Below, in pieces: positions 8,543 through 15,824 of a DNA stretch of 22,275 nt; within the stretch, counting starts at the first letter, position 1, and each line of letters begins with the position of its first letter. The position numbers were made by a program, and so were the translations under genes. Source of the DNA: Nitrospirota bacterium (GTDB taxonomy: Bacteria; Nitrospirota; Nitrospiria; Nitrospirales; UBA8639); the NCBI GenBank assembly GCA_029879555.1, contig JAOUQB010000005.1, forward strand, positions 1 to 22,275. The letters run 5' to 3'. The notes beneath the pieces were generated by a model. That model worked only from the letters and a program-made list of their open reading frames with translations. It had not been told where the DNA came from and did no database searches.

Positions 8543-10255
8543 TTATTCAACGTGTGAAGATGACGACGCTAGGGATTCTTCGTTCACGGGGCGACGTTCT
8601 AGAATGTTGATATCCTCATATAGTTTGGACATTTCCTCTTCCAGTAAATGGATTTGAAGTTCTGCGTTTTTAAGCTTGTCTTTCAATAATTGGGTTTCAG
8701 AAGACGAAGAATCGTTGTTTCCCTGGCTTGAGGGAAGTCCAAGCGCAATCTGAGTGAGCGCTTCCTTCAATTCTTGGGTGAGTTTGTCATGGCTGGCCTG
8801 TAATGCTTGCACCTCTTTTGGCGATTCGGTTGAAGCTAGAGGAGTCTGTCGGGCCTGAATCAGTTGAGCTTTGATTTCCTGCAACTCTTGGTTGAGTTTC
8901 CACTCGTTTGCTCGTAATGTTTCCACCTCTTTTGTGAGCTGAGCGCCTTGTGTGGATTCAGTTGTCACTGAAGGAGCCGGTGCCCCTGATGTAGGAGAGG
9001 ACTTGGCCTCCTGTAACTCCTTGGTCAATTGTGCGTTGATCTCCTGGAGATTCCAGATTTCTTGAGTTTTTTCTGCTCTCAGTTTCTTGAGCTCGGCCTG
9101 AATATTGGATGGTTCGCCTGTTGACGTCGGCGTCTGTAGGGCCTCAATCAGTTGGGCTTTGATATCCTGTAACTCTTTGGTCAATTGTGCTTGGCTGGCC
9201 CGTAATGTCTTGACCTCTTCTGATGATTCTGCTTTTGACTGGGGTGTTTCGAGCGCCTTGGATAGTTGGGCCTTTGTCTCTTGTAATTCTGTGCTCAAGC
9301 GCGAAAGGTCGGACTGCAGGGCCTGCATTTCTTTCGTGGGTTCTGTTGGAGTCGAAGGCGTTTTAGGTTTTGAGGCAAGTTGGATATTCGCCTCCTGCAA
9401 CTCCTTGGTGAGTTGCGCGTTGACTTCTTTGAGGTGCCAGATTTCTTGAGTTTTTTCTGCCCGTAACTTCGATAATTCTGCTGCCACTTTCGTGGGTTCC
9501 ACCTTATCCGAATGACCCTCTAAGGCTTGAGTCAGTTGGGCTTTGGTGTCTTGTAACTCCTGGATCAGTTTCTCCTGACTTGCCTGTAAGGTCTGCCCCT
9601 TTTGTGTCAGTTCGATTTTGGTCTGATCAGCCTGCGCGAGCTGGGTTTTGGTTTCTTGGAGCTCTTTGGCCAAGTGTGCTTGACTGGCTCGTACTGTTTC
9701 TAATTCTTTAATGGATTCGGTCGAAGGCGGCGGAGCTTGCTGCGTTTGAATGAGTTGAGCCTTCGTTTCTTTTAACTCGTTCTGTGCCTGAGTATTGATT
9801 GCCTGGAGATTTGAGATTTCTTGGCTTTTCTCGGTCTTCAAGGCAACCAGCGCCGATTCCATTTTCGCAAGTTCGGTTTTGGCTTGTGCGGCTTGGGCAA
9901 GTTGGCTTTTCGTTTCTTGTAATTCAGTGGTTGCTTTTGCCTGGTTTTCTTGTAATGTTTTTATCTCCTGGCTGAGTGTGGTTTTGGTCTCTAAGGTCTG
10001 AGCGAGTTGGTCTTTTGTTTCCTGCAATTCTATGGTCAATCGGGTTTGGCTCGATTGTAATGATTGGATCTCTTGCGTGAGGTGGTCCTTTGCCTGCAAG
10101 GATTGCGTGAGGTCGGTGTTCTCTTTCTTCAGAGTGGACAATTCCGTTTCGACTTTTTTCAGGTGTTCTTTCAAATCGACCTGTTCCCCGCACATCGTCT
10201 GAGCGGCTGCTTGAACCTCCTCTAGGAGATGAAAAAAATCTTTTTTGTTTTGCAT
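8543..10255 (-). CDS. Repetitive long coiled-coil protein
   Basis: A protein of about 570 residues, almost wholly predicted coiled coil and rich in Gln, Glu, Lys, Leu and Thr. About ten to eleven imperfect copies of a unit like LQASQAQLTKELQETKAQL are separated by short Pro/Ser/Thr-rich linkers such as QTPTSTGEPS and QAPPPSTES. A larger module containing EKTQEIWxLxExNAQLTKELQEA occurs three times. No signal peptide, membrane segment or enzymatic motif is visible. The C-terminal segment (LKDKLKNAELQIHLLEEEMSKLYEDI) is a further coiled coil. I do not recognise a family; similarity searches will mostly return unrelated coiled coils. I prefer the ATG at 10255 (MQNKKDFFHLLEE), with AAAGG about 11 bases upstream; in-frame starts at 10279 and 10285 are possible. 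It is convergent with cheB and need not be part of that system. Confidence 0.8.
   Translation of the reverse strand: MQNKKDFFHLLEEVQAAAQTMCGEQVDLKEHLKKVETELSTLKKENTDLTQSLQAKDHLTQEIQSLQSSQTRLTIELQETKDQLAQTLETKTTLSQEIKTLQENQAKATTELQETKSQLAQAAQAKTELAKMESALVALKTEKSQEISNLQAINTQAQNELKETKAQLIQTQQAPPPSTESIKELETVRASQAHLAKELQETKTQLAQADQTKIELTQKGQTLQASQEKLIQELQDTKAQLTQALEGHSDKVEPTKVAAELSKLRAEKTQEIWHLKEVNAQLTKELQEANIQLASKPKTPSTPTEPTKEMQALQSDLSRLSTELQETKAQLSKALETPQSKAESSEEVKTLRASQAQLTKELQDIKAQLIEALQTPTSTGEPSNIQAELKKLRAEKTQEIWNLQEINAQLTKELQEAKSSPTSGAPAPSVTTESTQGAQLTKEVETLRANEWKLNQELQEIKAQLIQARQTPLASTESPKEVQALQASHDKLTQELKEALTQIALGLPSSQGNNDSSSSETQLLKDKLKNAELQIHLLEEEMSKLYEDINILERRPVNEESLASSSSHVE
8750..10100 (-). 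repeat. Tandem coding repeats in the coiled-coil gene
   Basis: The DNA repeats with the protein. A 24-base string is identical at 9053-9076 and 9437-9460 (offset 384 bases, 128 codons). A diverged third copy starts near 9812 (offset 375 bases, 125 codons). Within each large module the shorter ELQETKAQL-type unit recurs at irregular spacings, interrupted by linkers. The boundaries given are approximate. Confidence 0.7.
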
Positions 10256-10900
10256 GATAGGGTTTGCCTTTCGAGTCATCGTCACGTGCTAGTTCATCGG
10301 GGCTTTCTTGTTTTGTCGGCTTCTTTTTCAGGAAAATGAAGGTCTTTCGCCCAAAGATGGTAATGGGTTTTTACTCATCCTCTAGGAGATTGAGGTCTGT
10401 CAAGGTGGCCCAATGGATCCTAACGGGAGCAAAGATAGACCTGTGCCATACTGATTTTTCGCATGAGGCGATATTGGATAACCTAAAAGGTTGGAAGGTC
10501 TTGGGGGGGCGAGGTTGTCATGGATTAGGACCAGCCGGTTCTGATCTTGTGCCAGGATGGGCTTTCAGGCAATTTTCAAAAATTCTGGTCCAGAACCCAA
10601 AGCTAGCAATCTATCTAGCCAGTGACCATTCCCGTCTCTGAATGGGTAATGCGGTAAGACAGAGCCATAGAATTCTGGGCGTCTCTACGCATATCGTGGC
10701 ATTCTCCCCGCTATTGGTTAGTACTTATCCAACATCAAAGCCAAAAAGTAGGCCTACAGGGCTCCTCGCAGGGCTCATCGGAAAAATAGTAAAACCACCA
10801 ATTCATCAAAATTTGCGGATTTTGGTAGCCATGGCCATATTTTGAACCCCCATATTTGTAGATAGTGCCGACCGGATATGCATTAAAAATCTTGGGGGGC

Positions 10901-10928
10901 TCAATTATTGTGAAAGATATTCCGATAA
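10901..10928 (+). promoter_or_regulatory. Weak sigma-28-type promoter candidate
   Basis: TCAATTAT at 10901-10908 and TCCGATAA at 10921-10928, with 12 bases between, one more than the consensus. The -10-like octamer is identical to the one ahead of the chemosensory operon. It lies 35 bases before the lipoprotein start codon, a sensible promoter distance. A 7-base core like this is expected a few times by chance in a window this size. Confidence 0.3.
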
Positions 10929-10950
10929 CAGCAAATATAAATCCCTAGCA

Positions 10951-10955
10951 AGAGG
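10951..10955 (+). promoter_or_regulatory. Ribosome binding site deciding the lipoprotein start
   Basis: AGAGG is seven bases before the ATG at 10963 but only one base before the ATG at 10957. This favours the shorter start. Confidence 0.6.
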
Positions 10956-10962
10956 AATGAAC

Positions 10963-11391
10963 ATGAAAACTTCTGTGAATCTAATCGTACTCTGTTTTTT
11001 GGTTGCGGCCTGCTCGCAGGCGGTGGACTCAGAATATTCCAGCTTAGATGCAGCCAGAAAAGAAAATGCCATTCGAACGGGACTGCTCCCAGAATGGTTG
11101 CCGGAGTCATCCAGACAAATTTCCGTGGCGTATGATGTTGGTACGAATGAAAAAATTGTGTCGTTCCACTATAAGTCTGCTGAAGGGTGGGATCCGCAAG
11201 AGCTCTGCAAAAAAATTGATCCTTTTGATCCACCAAAACCAAAAATCGCTCGCCCCTGGTGGCCGGAGGATGTCCCTGCCACGCAAGCATCTACTCCGCA
11301 GTTGACTTTTTTTGCATGCGAAAATGGGGGGTCTTTTCTTGCCACAAACCTCAAGAGTGGGCAAGCGTATTATTGGAATACCAAGATTTAA
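10963..11391 (+). CDS. Small predicted lipoprotein, function unknown
   Basis: 142 residues starting MKTSVNLIVLCFLVAACS. A short basic N-terminus and a hydrophobic core end in the lipobox VAAC, with C17 as the lipidation site. The mature protein would be anchored in a membrane facing the periplasm. The remainder (WLPESSRQISVAYDVGTNE, then a Pro-rich stretch with PFDPPKPKIARPWWPEDVP) has two further Cys residues that could pair, in QELCKK and FFACENG. I recognise no family. The gene stands alone, divergent from the coiled-coil gene and followed by more than 400 bases without a gene. Confidence 0.7.
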   Translation: MKTSVNLIVLCFLVAACSQAVDSEYSSLDAARKENAIRTGLLPEWLPESSRQISVAYDVGTNEKIVSFHYKSAEGWDPQELCKKIDPFDPPKPKIARPWWPEDVPATQASTPQLTFFACENGGSFLATNLKSGQAYYWNTKI

Positions 11392-11829
11392 TTCCTCTAC
11401 CTAATTGCCAAGTAGGTAGAAAACGTTTGATGCCTTTGGGGGAAGGTTTTGGTTGTAGGACTTTCCCCTGTGTGGACCTGAAGAGATTGACCTTCAAGAA
11501 AAATGGTTGCGCGGTTTTGTAAGCAAACATTCTAACCCTTCTGAAATTTTCCCTTTACTTTAGTCTGTTCGTGATCTCACGTCTCCATTTTTTCTTGTCC
11601 TTACCATATCCGGATTTTGTCTTCAGGCAGTGGCGGTGAGGCGATTGAATGTTGAAGAATATATTGAAGTTGCCCACTGTTTCCTGTTGTTGTTCCCGTC
11701 ATCGTTGACTCTATTTATCCTTCCATAATTTCTCCCCTTTGCCGGATCTGCAATTTGAATGAGAGTGTTGAATAATGAAGATACCAAAGGGCACATTTGG
11801 CCAGGAAACCATAGGTGATCCGTAGCTTC
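11392..11829. other. Intergenic region after the lipoprotein gene
   Basis: About 440 bases without a convincing gene. Just after the lipoprotein stop is a 7-bp stem (TCTACCT at 11396-11402 with AGGTAGA at 11414-11420, 11-base loop). No T run follows, so it is at best a weak transcript end. Nothing else was seen before the inverted-repeat element. Confidence 0.4.
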
Positions 11830-11998
11830 GGGTCTGTTCAAAAAAGCATGCCCTGAGGCTGTTGAAGGGTCCGTTCAGTCCTGTCCTGAGGCCGCTCGAA
11901 GGAAAGGCCGCAGCCAGTTTTTCGCCCGGAGCGTACTGGTATTGCGTGAGCACGGAAAACTGGCGAGAAGGCCGCTGGCGGCTTTTTTCAACAGACCC
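11830..11998. repeat. 169-bp MITE/REP-like element with 18-bp terminal inverted repeats
   Basis: The left end reads GGGTCTGTTCAAAAAAGC (11830-11847). The right end is GCTTTTTTCAACAGACCC (11981-11998), its reverse complement with one mismatch in 18. Inside, GCCAGTTTT (11913-11921) is perfectly inverted by AAAACTGGC (11956-11964), so the whole element can fold into a long imperfect hairpin. It also contains a TCCTGTCCTGAGGCCGCTCG stretch, resembling the CCTGTCCTGAGC-type intergenic repeats common in many bacterial genomes. There is no room for a transposase and no clear target-site duplication. It sits 27 bases past the flavoprotein stop codon. Confidence 0.75.
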
Positions 11999-12025
11999 TG
12001 AATTCAAATGCAGAAGACGCGCAAT

Positions 12026-13303
12026 TCATTGGTGTTGAGGAATGGGCGATTTCTCTTTTCGTTGCTTTCGAGCCGCATGTTGTCCGGCGAGGTATCCGGT
12101 CGACCAGGCCCATTGGAAGTTAAACCCACCAATGCGTCCATCGCAATCGAGCATTTCTCCAATTAAATACAAACCGGGGACGGTTTTTGACGCCATGGTA
12201 TTGGGATTGATTTCTGTGAGCGGGATGCCTCCGGCGGTGACTTCGGCAAAATTCCAGCCACGGGATCCGATCACCGGTAAGGGGAGGTCGGTAAGCATGT
12301 GAATGAGCGCCCGACGATTTTCCTTGGAGAGAAAATTTGCAGTGGAATGAGCAAGCTCTGTTTGACCAAATTGCGCGATGTGTGTGGCTACACGAGTAGG
12401 TAAGCGTTCAGCCAGGAGGGACTCAACGGTTTTCCGACCGGGTGCACCAGCGGCCTGCATGAACCATTGCTCGATGTCCTTCGGTGTGGATTCAGGAAAA
12501 CAATTGAGATGAAGCTGGACGTTGTGCCCGTGTTTTTCGGCGAGAACCCAAAATCGACTGGCATCTAAGACGACGGGACCGCTTATCCCAAAATGGGTCC
12601 ATAACAAACTCCCACATCGTCGATCGATCATTTTGTGATTTACACGGGTGGTGAGCATGACGTCATGCGAAATTCCAGAAAGATTGGCATGGAAAAATGA
12701 TGGATCGAGCAAAAGAGGAACCAGGGCCGGTGCGATTGGCGTGAGGGTATGGCCGAGACGTGTGGTGAGCCTCCAGCCAGATCCATCCGATCCTGTTTTG
12801 GGAAGAGATTGCCCACCTGTAGCGAGGATAACCTGATTGGCTGTTAGCGTTCCTTGAGAATGGTGCAGCACGAACATGTCGTGGTCTTTGGTGATATCAA
12901 GAACTCGATGGTGTGGGAGCAGAGACACCCCGAGTACCGCACATCGCTGGAGTAAGGCCTGCAGGACCGAGCGGGCGGTATTACTAATCGGAAAGAGCTT
13001 TCCCGTATTTTCGGGGCGTAGGGGCACGCCTAAAGAGTCAAACCATCGAATGGTGGCCTGTTCATCGAATCGGCGTAGGATGCGATCGATGCTTTTGCGG
13101 TGGCCATGAAAGTCTGAAGCGGTCACCTTCTGATTCGTGACATTACAGCGTCCACCGCCAGAGACCAGAATTTTGGCCCCAATCGATTTGGCCCCGTCAA
13201 GAAGTCGTATGCGCAGTTCCGAGTTGGTTTCTGCGGCGAAAATACCAGCGGCCAATCCTGCGGCTCCGGCTCCGACGATTACAATATCTGCATGGTTAGG
13301 CAT
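12026..13303 (-). CDS. BaiN/HI0933-family NAD(P)/FAD-dependent oxidoreductase
   Basis: A flavoprotein of about 425 residues. The N-terminal dinucleotide-binding motif is VIVGAGAAGLAAG (about 8-20). The family signature GAKILVSGGGRCNVTN (about 42-57) is followed by a mid-region ILATGGQSLPKTGSDGSGW and the C-terminal FAD contact motif LIGEMLDCDGRIGGFNFQWAWSTGYLAG. The length suits the family. Members are FAD oxidoreductases whose substrates are mostly unknown; BaiN acts on bile acids, but nothing here points to that. I chose the ATG at 13303 (MPNHADIVIVGAG) because the fold begins right after it. It lacks a clear ribosome binding site. An upstream ATG at 13378 would overlap the preceding methyltransferase gene and add an unlikely His/Pro-rich N-terminus. 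Confidence 0.9.
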   Translation of the reverse strand: MPNHADIVIVGAGAAGLAAGIFAAETNSELRIRLLDGAKSIGAKILVSGGGRCNVTNQKVTASDFHGHRKSIDRILRRFDEQATIRWFDSLGVPLRPENTGKLFPISNTARSVLQALLQRCAVLGVSLLPHHRVLDITKDHDMFVLHHSQGTLTANQVILATGGQSLPKTGSDGSGWRLTTRLGHTLTPIAPALVPLLLDPSFFHANLSGISHDVMLTTRVNHKMIDRRCGSLLWTHFGISGPVVLDASRFWVLAEKHGHNVQLHLNCFPESTPKDIEQWFMQAAGAPGRKTVESLLAERLPTRVATHIAQFGQTELAHSTANFLSKENRRALIHMLTDLPLPVIGSRGWNFAEVTAGGIPLTEINPNTMASKTVPGLYLIGEMLDCDGRIGGFNFQWAWSTGYLAGQHAARKQRKEKSPIPQHQ

Positions 13304-13334
13304 GAGGAGGTGTTGGAAGGGGAGGGGGGATCGC

Positions 13335-14024
13335 CTAGGCTGTGTGGGATGGTGGTGGCTTATGAAAAATGATGACATCGCTTCCAAAAAATTCTACCTC
13401 AGCCTGCCAGTGATGCGCGAACCATTCAAACGTCGCTCTTGAGAAAAAACACACATGAGTCAGATCATTTTTGTAATGCCAGCTGGCAAAGGCCTCTTGG
13501 TTTCGGACAAGTTTAGTCATAAGGCCAAGATGCCCCCCTGGTTTCAAGAGGGTCCAAAGTTGGAAGAGAATCGTGGCGGGGTTATGGAGATGTTCAACGA
13601 CCTCAGTGGCCGTAATGAAATCATAAGGATGAAGTAAGGCGGTAGGATTATGAGCATAAAAATGATCATAGAGGTTCATGGTGTGGCCGATTTCTTCAAA
13701 CATGACTGAAAGGGTAGGGCCAGGGCCTGACCCAAAATCAAGACCATAACTGTTAGGGGTGAGGCGATTTTTCAACGGATGAAAGAGACGACTGAGGAAT
13801 TGACGATAATCCGGGTCAGTCGGAGAGTTTTGATGATGATCATAGGCCGCCTTTTCATCTGCTTCGGTGAGATAGTATGCCGCAGGCACAAAGACGAGGT
13901 GGCAATTGCCACATCGAAGAAAGTTTCGGCGATGGTCATGATGAAACGCGTCATTGGCTTCTTCTTGGCACAGCGGGCACAAGGAATGAGGTGATATCGT
14001 TCCCAGGTTATCCCTTTTTCCCAT
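13335..14024 (-). CDS. Class I SAM methyltransferase with N-terminal zinc ribbon
   Basis: About 229 residues. The N-terminus carries CPLC (C16, C19) and CGNC (C38, C41), a four-Cys zinc ribbon. The methyltransferase core has motif I LDFGSGPGPTL (about 85-95), motif II NLYDHFY, the EVVEHLHNP segment and LLKPGGHLGLMTKL. This matches the Methyltransf_23-type family found in many proteobacteria; the substrate is unknown. The ATG at 14024 overlaps the end of the upstream DksA-like gene by 17 bases, suggesting translational coupling. A longer start at 14096 would bury most of its extra residues inside that gene. The following flavoprotein gene starts 31 bases after its stop. Confidence 0.85.
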   Translation of the reverse strand: MGKRDNLGTISPHSLCPLCQEEANDAFHHDHRRNFLRCGNCHLVFVPAAYYLTEADEKAAYDHHQNSPTDPDYRQFLSRLFHPLKNRLTPNSYGLDFGSGPGPTLSVMFEEIGHTMNLYDHFYAHNPTALLHPYDFITATEVVEHLHNPATILFQLWTLLKPGGHLGLMTKLVRNQEAFASWHYKNDLTHVCFFSRATFEWFAHHWQAEVEFFGSDVIIFHKPPPSHTA

Positions 14025-14361
14025 GCCTGGCGCAATCGATACATAATGGAGCGGTTGGGTCGAATTCAAGGCGTTTCCTATGGATGTCTTCGCCACATCG
14101 CAGGCAAAGCCCGAATATTCCCTTTTTCAAGCGTTGAAGGCTAGCATCGATCCGCTGTAATTGAATCATTCGCCGCTGCTGAGAGTCCTTCGCGATGGCT
14201 TGTCCTTGTAAGGCATCCATGCGGGAGACGCGTCCAATGGTGGTTTGATCGAGCTCGACCGTGTGGGTGGCCTCCTGCCCGGATTGCTCGACAGCCAGAA
14301 TATCTGATTGCAGGGCGAGTAAGGCGTGTTTGAAATGTTGATGATCAAGATGGTCGAGCAT
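14008..14361 (-). CDS. DksA/TraR-family C4 zinc-finger protein
   Basis: 117 residues starting MLDHLDHQHFKHALLAL. An N-terminal helical region leads into ELDQTTIGRVSRMDALQGQAIA, the segment conserved in the short TraR/DksA-like group. A C-terminal zinc finger follows, with C86-x2-C89 and C107-x2-C110 (CLRCG, CIDC). Family members bind RNA polymerase through the secondary channel and change promoter choice, often with ppGpp. Short forms may act alone or have specialised roles. A longer frame reaching 14472 has an unlike-family N-terminus, so I used the internal ATG. The gene is divergent from the carbonic anhydrase gene with about 120 bases between, and first of three minus-strand genes. Confidence 0.87.
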   Translation of the reverse strand: MLDHLDHQHFKHALLALQSDILAVEQSGQEATHTVELDQTTIGRVSRMDALQGQAIAKDSQQRRMIQLQRIDASLQRLKKGIFGLCLRCGEDIHRKRLEFDPTAPLCIDCARHGKKG

Positions 14362-14470
14362 GGGGAACCGAGTCTTCAAGGTGGGCTTGATGCTATGTTG
14401 TTGGCAATGTACCCTACCAGTCCGTGAAAGGCCAGTGATCTCACCACAAGTCCAGGCGAAACTATTCACC

Positions 14471-14476
14471 AAGGAG
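14471..14476 (+). promoter_or_regulatory. Ribosome binding site deciding the carbonic anhydrase start
   Basis: AAGGAG lies five bases before the ATG at 14482 and two bases before the overlapping ATG at 14479, so 14482 is preferred. Confidence 0.7.
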
Positions 14477-14481
14477 ACATG

Positions 14482-15120
14482 ATGGAAAAAGTTCTGAAGG
14501 GTTTAGTGAAATTTCAACGGGACGTTTTCTCAAAAAAGAAGAAGTTGTTTTCCTCTTTATCCCAACAACAAACACCCAGCGTGTTATTTGTCACCTGTTC
14601 GGACTCGCGGATTGATCCTTCCCTCCTGACCCAAACCGATCCGGGTGACATTTTTATTATTCGCAATGCGGGAAACTTGATTCCCACATACGGCGCGGCC
14701 ATTGGGGGAAGTACCGCAACCATTGAGTATGGAGTTTCAGTTCTCAAAGTGAAAGATATTATTATTTGCGGACATACGGATTGCGGGGCGATGAAGGGTC
14801 TGTTGCATCCAGAAAAACTTCAGGATCTTCCCGCTGTCAAAGCCTGGCTGCAGCATGCGGAAACGACGGTGCGAATAGTCAAAGACCATTGCGCTCATTT
14901 GAAAGGTGAAGCCTTATTTGCCGCAACCATCCGTGAAAATGTCCTGGTGCAAATGGATCATCTTAGAACGCATCCGGCCGTGGCCACACGGTTGCGCTGG
15001 GGAGACTTGCGCCTCCATGGCTGGGTGTATTCCATCGGAACAGGGGAAGTCTGGGTGTACGATGAACAGAAAAAAGATTTTGTCAATCTTCTTCAAAAAA
15101 AGAGCAAGGAAAGACCGTAA
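14482..15120 (+). CDS. Beta-class carbonic anhydrase
   Basis: 212 residues. It interconverts CO2 and bicarbonate in the cytoplasm, supplying inorganic carbon for carboxylation or balancing pH. The zinc site of the beta class is complete: C39, H98 and C101, with the D41/R43 dyad in CSDSR and the HTDCGAM motif. RNAGNLIPTYG (about 61-71) and GGSTATIEYGV are also typical. No signal peptide is visible. It stands alone on the plus strand between the divergent DksA-like gene and the convergent nitrobindin-like gene, whose stop is 27 bases away. Confidence 0.95.
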   Translation: MEKVLKGLVKFQRDVFSKKKKLFSSLSQQQTPSVLFVTCSDSRIDPSLLTQTDPGDIFIIRNAGNLIPTYGAAIGGSTATIEYGVSVLKVKDIIICGHTDCGAMKGLLHPEKLQDLPAVKAWLQHAETTVRIVKDHCAHLKGEALFAATIRENVLVQMDHLRTHPAVATRLRWGDLRLHGWVYSIGTGEVWVYDEQKKDFVNLLQKKSKERP

Positions 15121-15147
15121 TGTTCACTGATCCTGGTCGTCAGAGTA

Positions 15148-15732
15148 TTAGAGGCGTGTGAGGGTGTTCTGATCCGTATGATGGAAGATGTCGGAGCGAC
15201 CGGCAATCTGCAATTGGGTATCTTCCTTGTAGCTAAATTTCCAGGTTTCATGAATCTTCACGCTCAGTTCATAGCGAATCGTTTTCATCGTTTCTTCTAA
15301 AAAAGGATTAGAGAGAATCCCGTACACCCCGGATCCTGCCTCGGCAATCATGCCAAATTCTTTCGCACTAGGTTCAGCCGTCCCTCCTGCGTTGACGACG
15401 ACTCCTCGAGGAACAATGAAACAGCGCATCACCTGCTTCCGTTCAGCATCCCACAACCAATACCCCACTTCTTCGTGAAACGGATGTTCCTGAATGAGTG
15501 GCCAAGCGACGGTGGAATACCGCAGGCCATACAATGTTTGGGGCCCATTGTTGACTGGGCCGATCGGGGCAAAGGTTAATCGTTCTCGGAAATGAGTTTC
15601 TTTTGATCCATTGTGAGTCGGGGCAATGTCTATGCCTTCTTTCCCTTCCCAATTTCCCACCAGGCCAGCGAGGGGGCCAAGGTGTGCGAGTATACTTGGA
15701 TCTGTTGTTGGAAGTTCATGATTTTCTGACAT
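15148..15732 (-). CDS. Nitrobindin-like (FABP-type) heme-binding beta-barrel domain protein
   Basis: 194 residues starting MSENHELPTTDPSILAHLG. The pattern LAGLVGNWEGKEGIDIAP (about 22-39), the strand set ending EVGYWLWDAERKQVM, and a C-terminal His pair (IFHHTDQNTLTRL) fit the nitrobindin/THAP4-type beta-barrel family, formerly DUF1794. Some members bind haem through a C-terminal His and isomerise peroxynitrite or bind NO. Haem binding here is inferred from family resemblance only. The ribosome binding site AAGGAG at 15740-15745 is seven bases before the start, which rules out the longer open frame reaching 15858. It lies 92 bases after the dehydrogenase gene on the same strand, so they may be co-transcribed. 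Confidence 0.72.
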   Translation of the reverse strand: MSENHELPTTDPSILAHLGPLAGLVGNWEGKEGIDIAPTHNGSKETHFRERLTFAPIGPVNNGPQTLYGLRYSTVAWPLIQEHPFHEEVGYWLWDAERKQVMRCFIVPRGVVVNAGGTAEPSAKEFGMIAEAGSGVYGILSNPFLEETMKTIRYELSVKIHETWKFSYKEDTQLQIAGRSDIFHHTDQNTLTRL

Positions 15733-15739
15733 GCGAGGG

Positions 15740-15745
15740 CTCCTT
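15740..15745 (-). promoter_or_regulatory. Ribosome binding site of the nitrobindin-like gene
   Basis: AAGGAG on the minus strand, seven bases before the ATG at 15732. It fixes the start at that codon. Confidence 0.7.
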
Positions 15746-15824
15746 GGTGAGCGGAAGCTATCACAAGAACATGAAAGGACTTTCAGAAAACCATACCAAA
15801 AGTTCTGTGTAATGCCAAAGTTCT

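Larger units (their letters stand above)
10256..10962. other. Divergent intergenic region
   Basis: About 700 bases between the diverging coiled-coil gene and the lipoprotein gene. A 125-codon plus-strand frame at 10264-10641 is open but low in complexity at its start, has no ribosome binding site and matches nothing I know. I treat it as chance. The right end carries a sigma-28-like promoter candidate at 10901-10928. No other structure was seen. Confidence 0.4.

Noticed and set aside
8750..10100. Regularly spaced repeats considered as a CRISPR array.
   Set aside because: Repeats are imperfect, in frame and encode coiled-coil heptads; spacing varies and there are no cas genes.
10218..10390. 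Direct repeat TCCTCTAGGAGAT at 10218-10230 and 10378-10390.
   Set aside because: One copy is inside the coiled-coil coding region and no further copies or structure were seen; probably coincidence.
10264..10641. A 125-codon plus-strand frame upstream of the lipoprotein gene.
   Set aside because: No ribosome binding site, no domain, Ser/Arg-rich chance-like N-terminus, and its start overlaps the coiled-coil gene's 5' end.
11396..11420. Stem after the lipoprotein gene as an intrinsic terminator.
   Set aside because: Stem is AT-containing and short, with an 11-base loop and no T run.
11711..12007. 98-codon minus-strand frame across the inverted-repeat element.
   Set aside because: It is read-through of the repeat itself; no protein family and no initiation signal.
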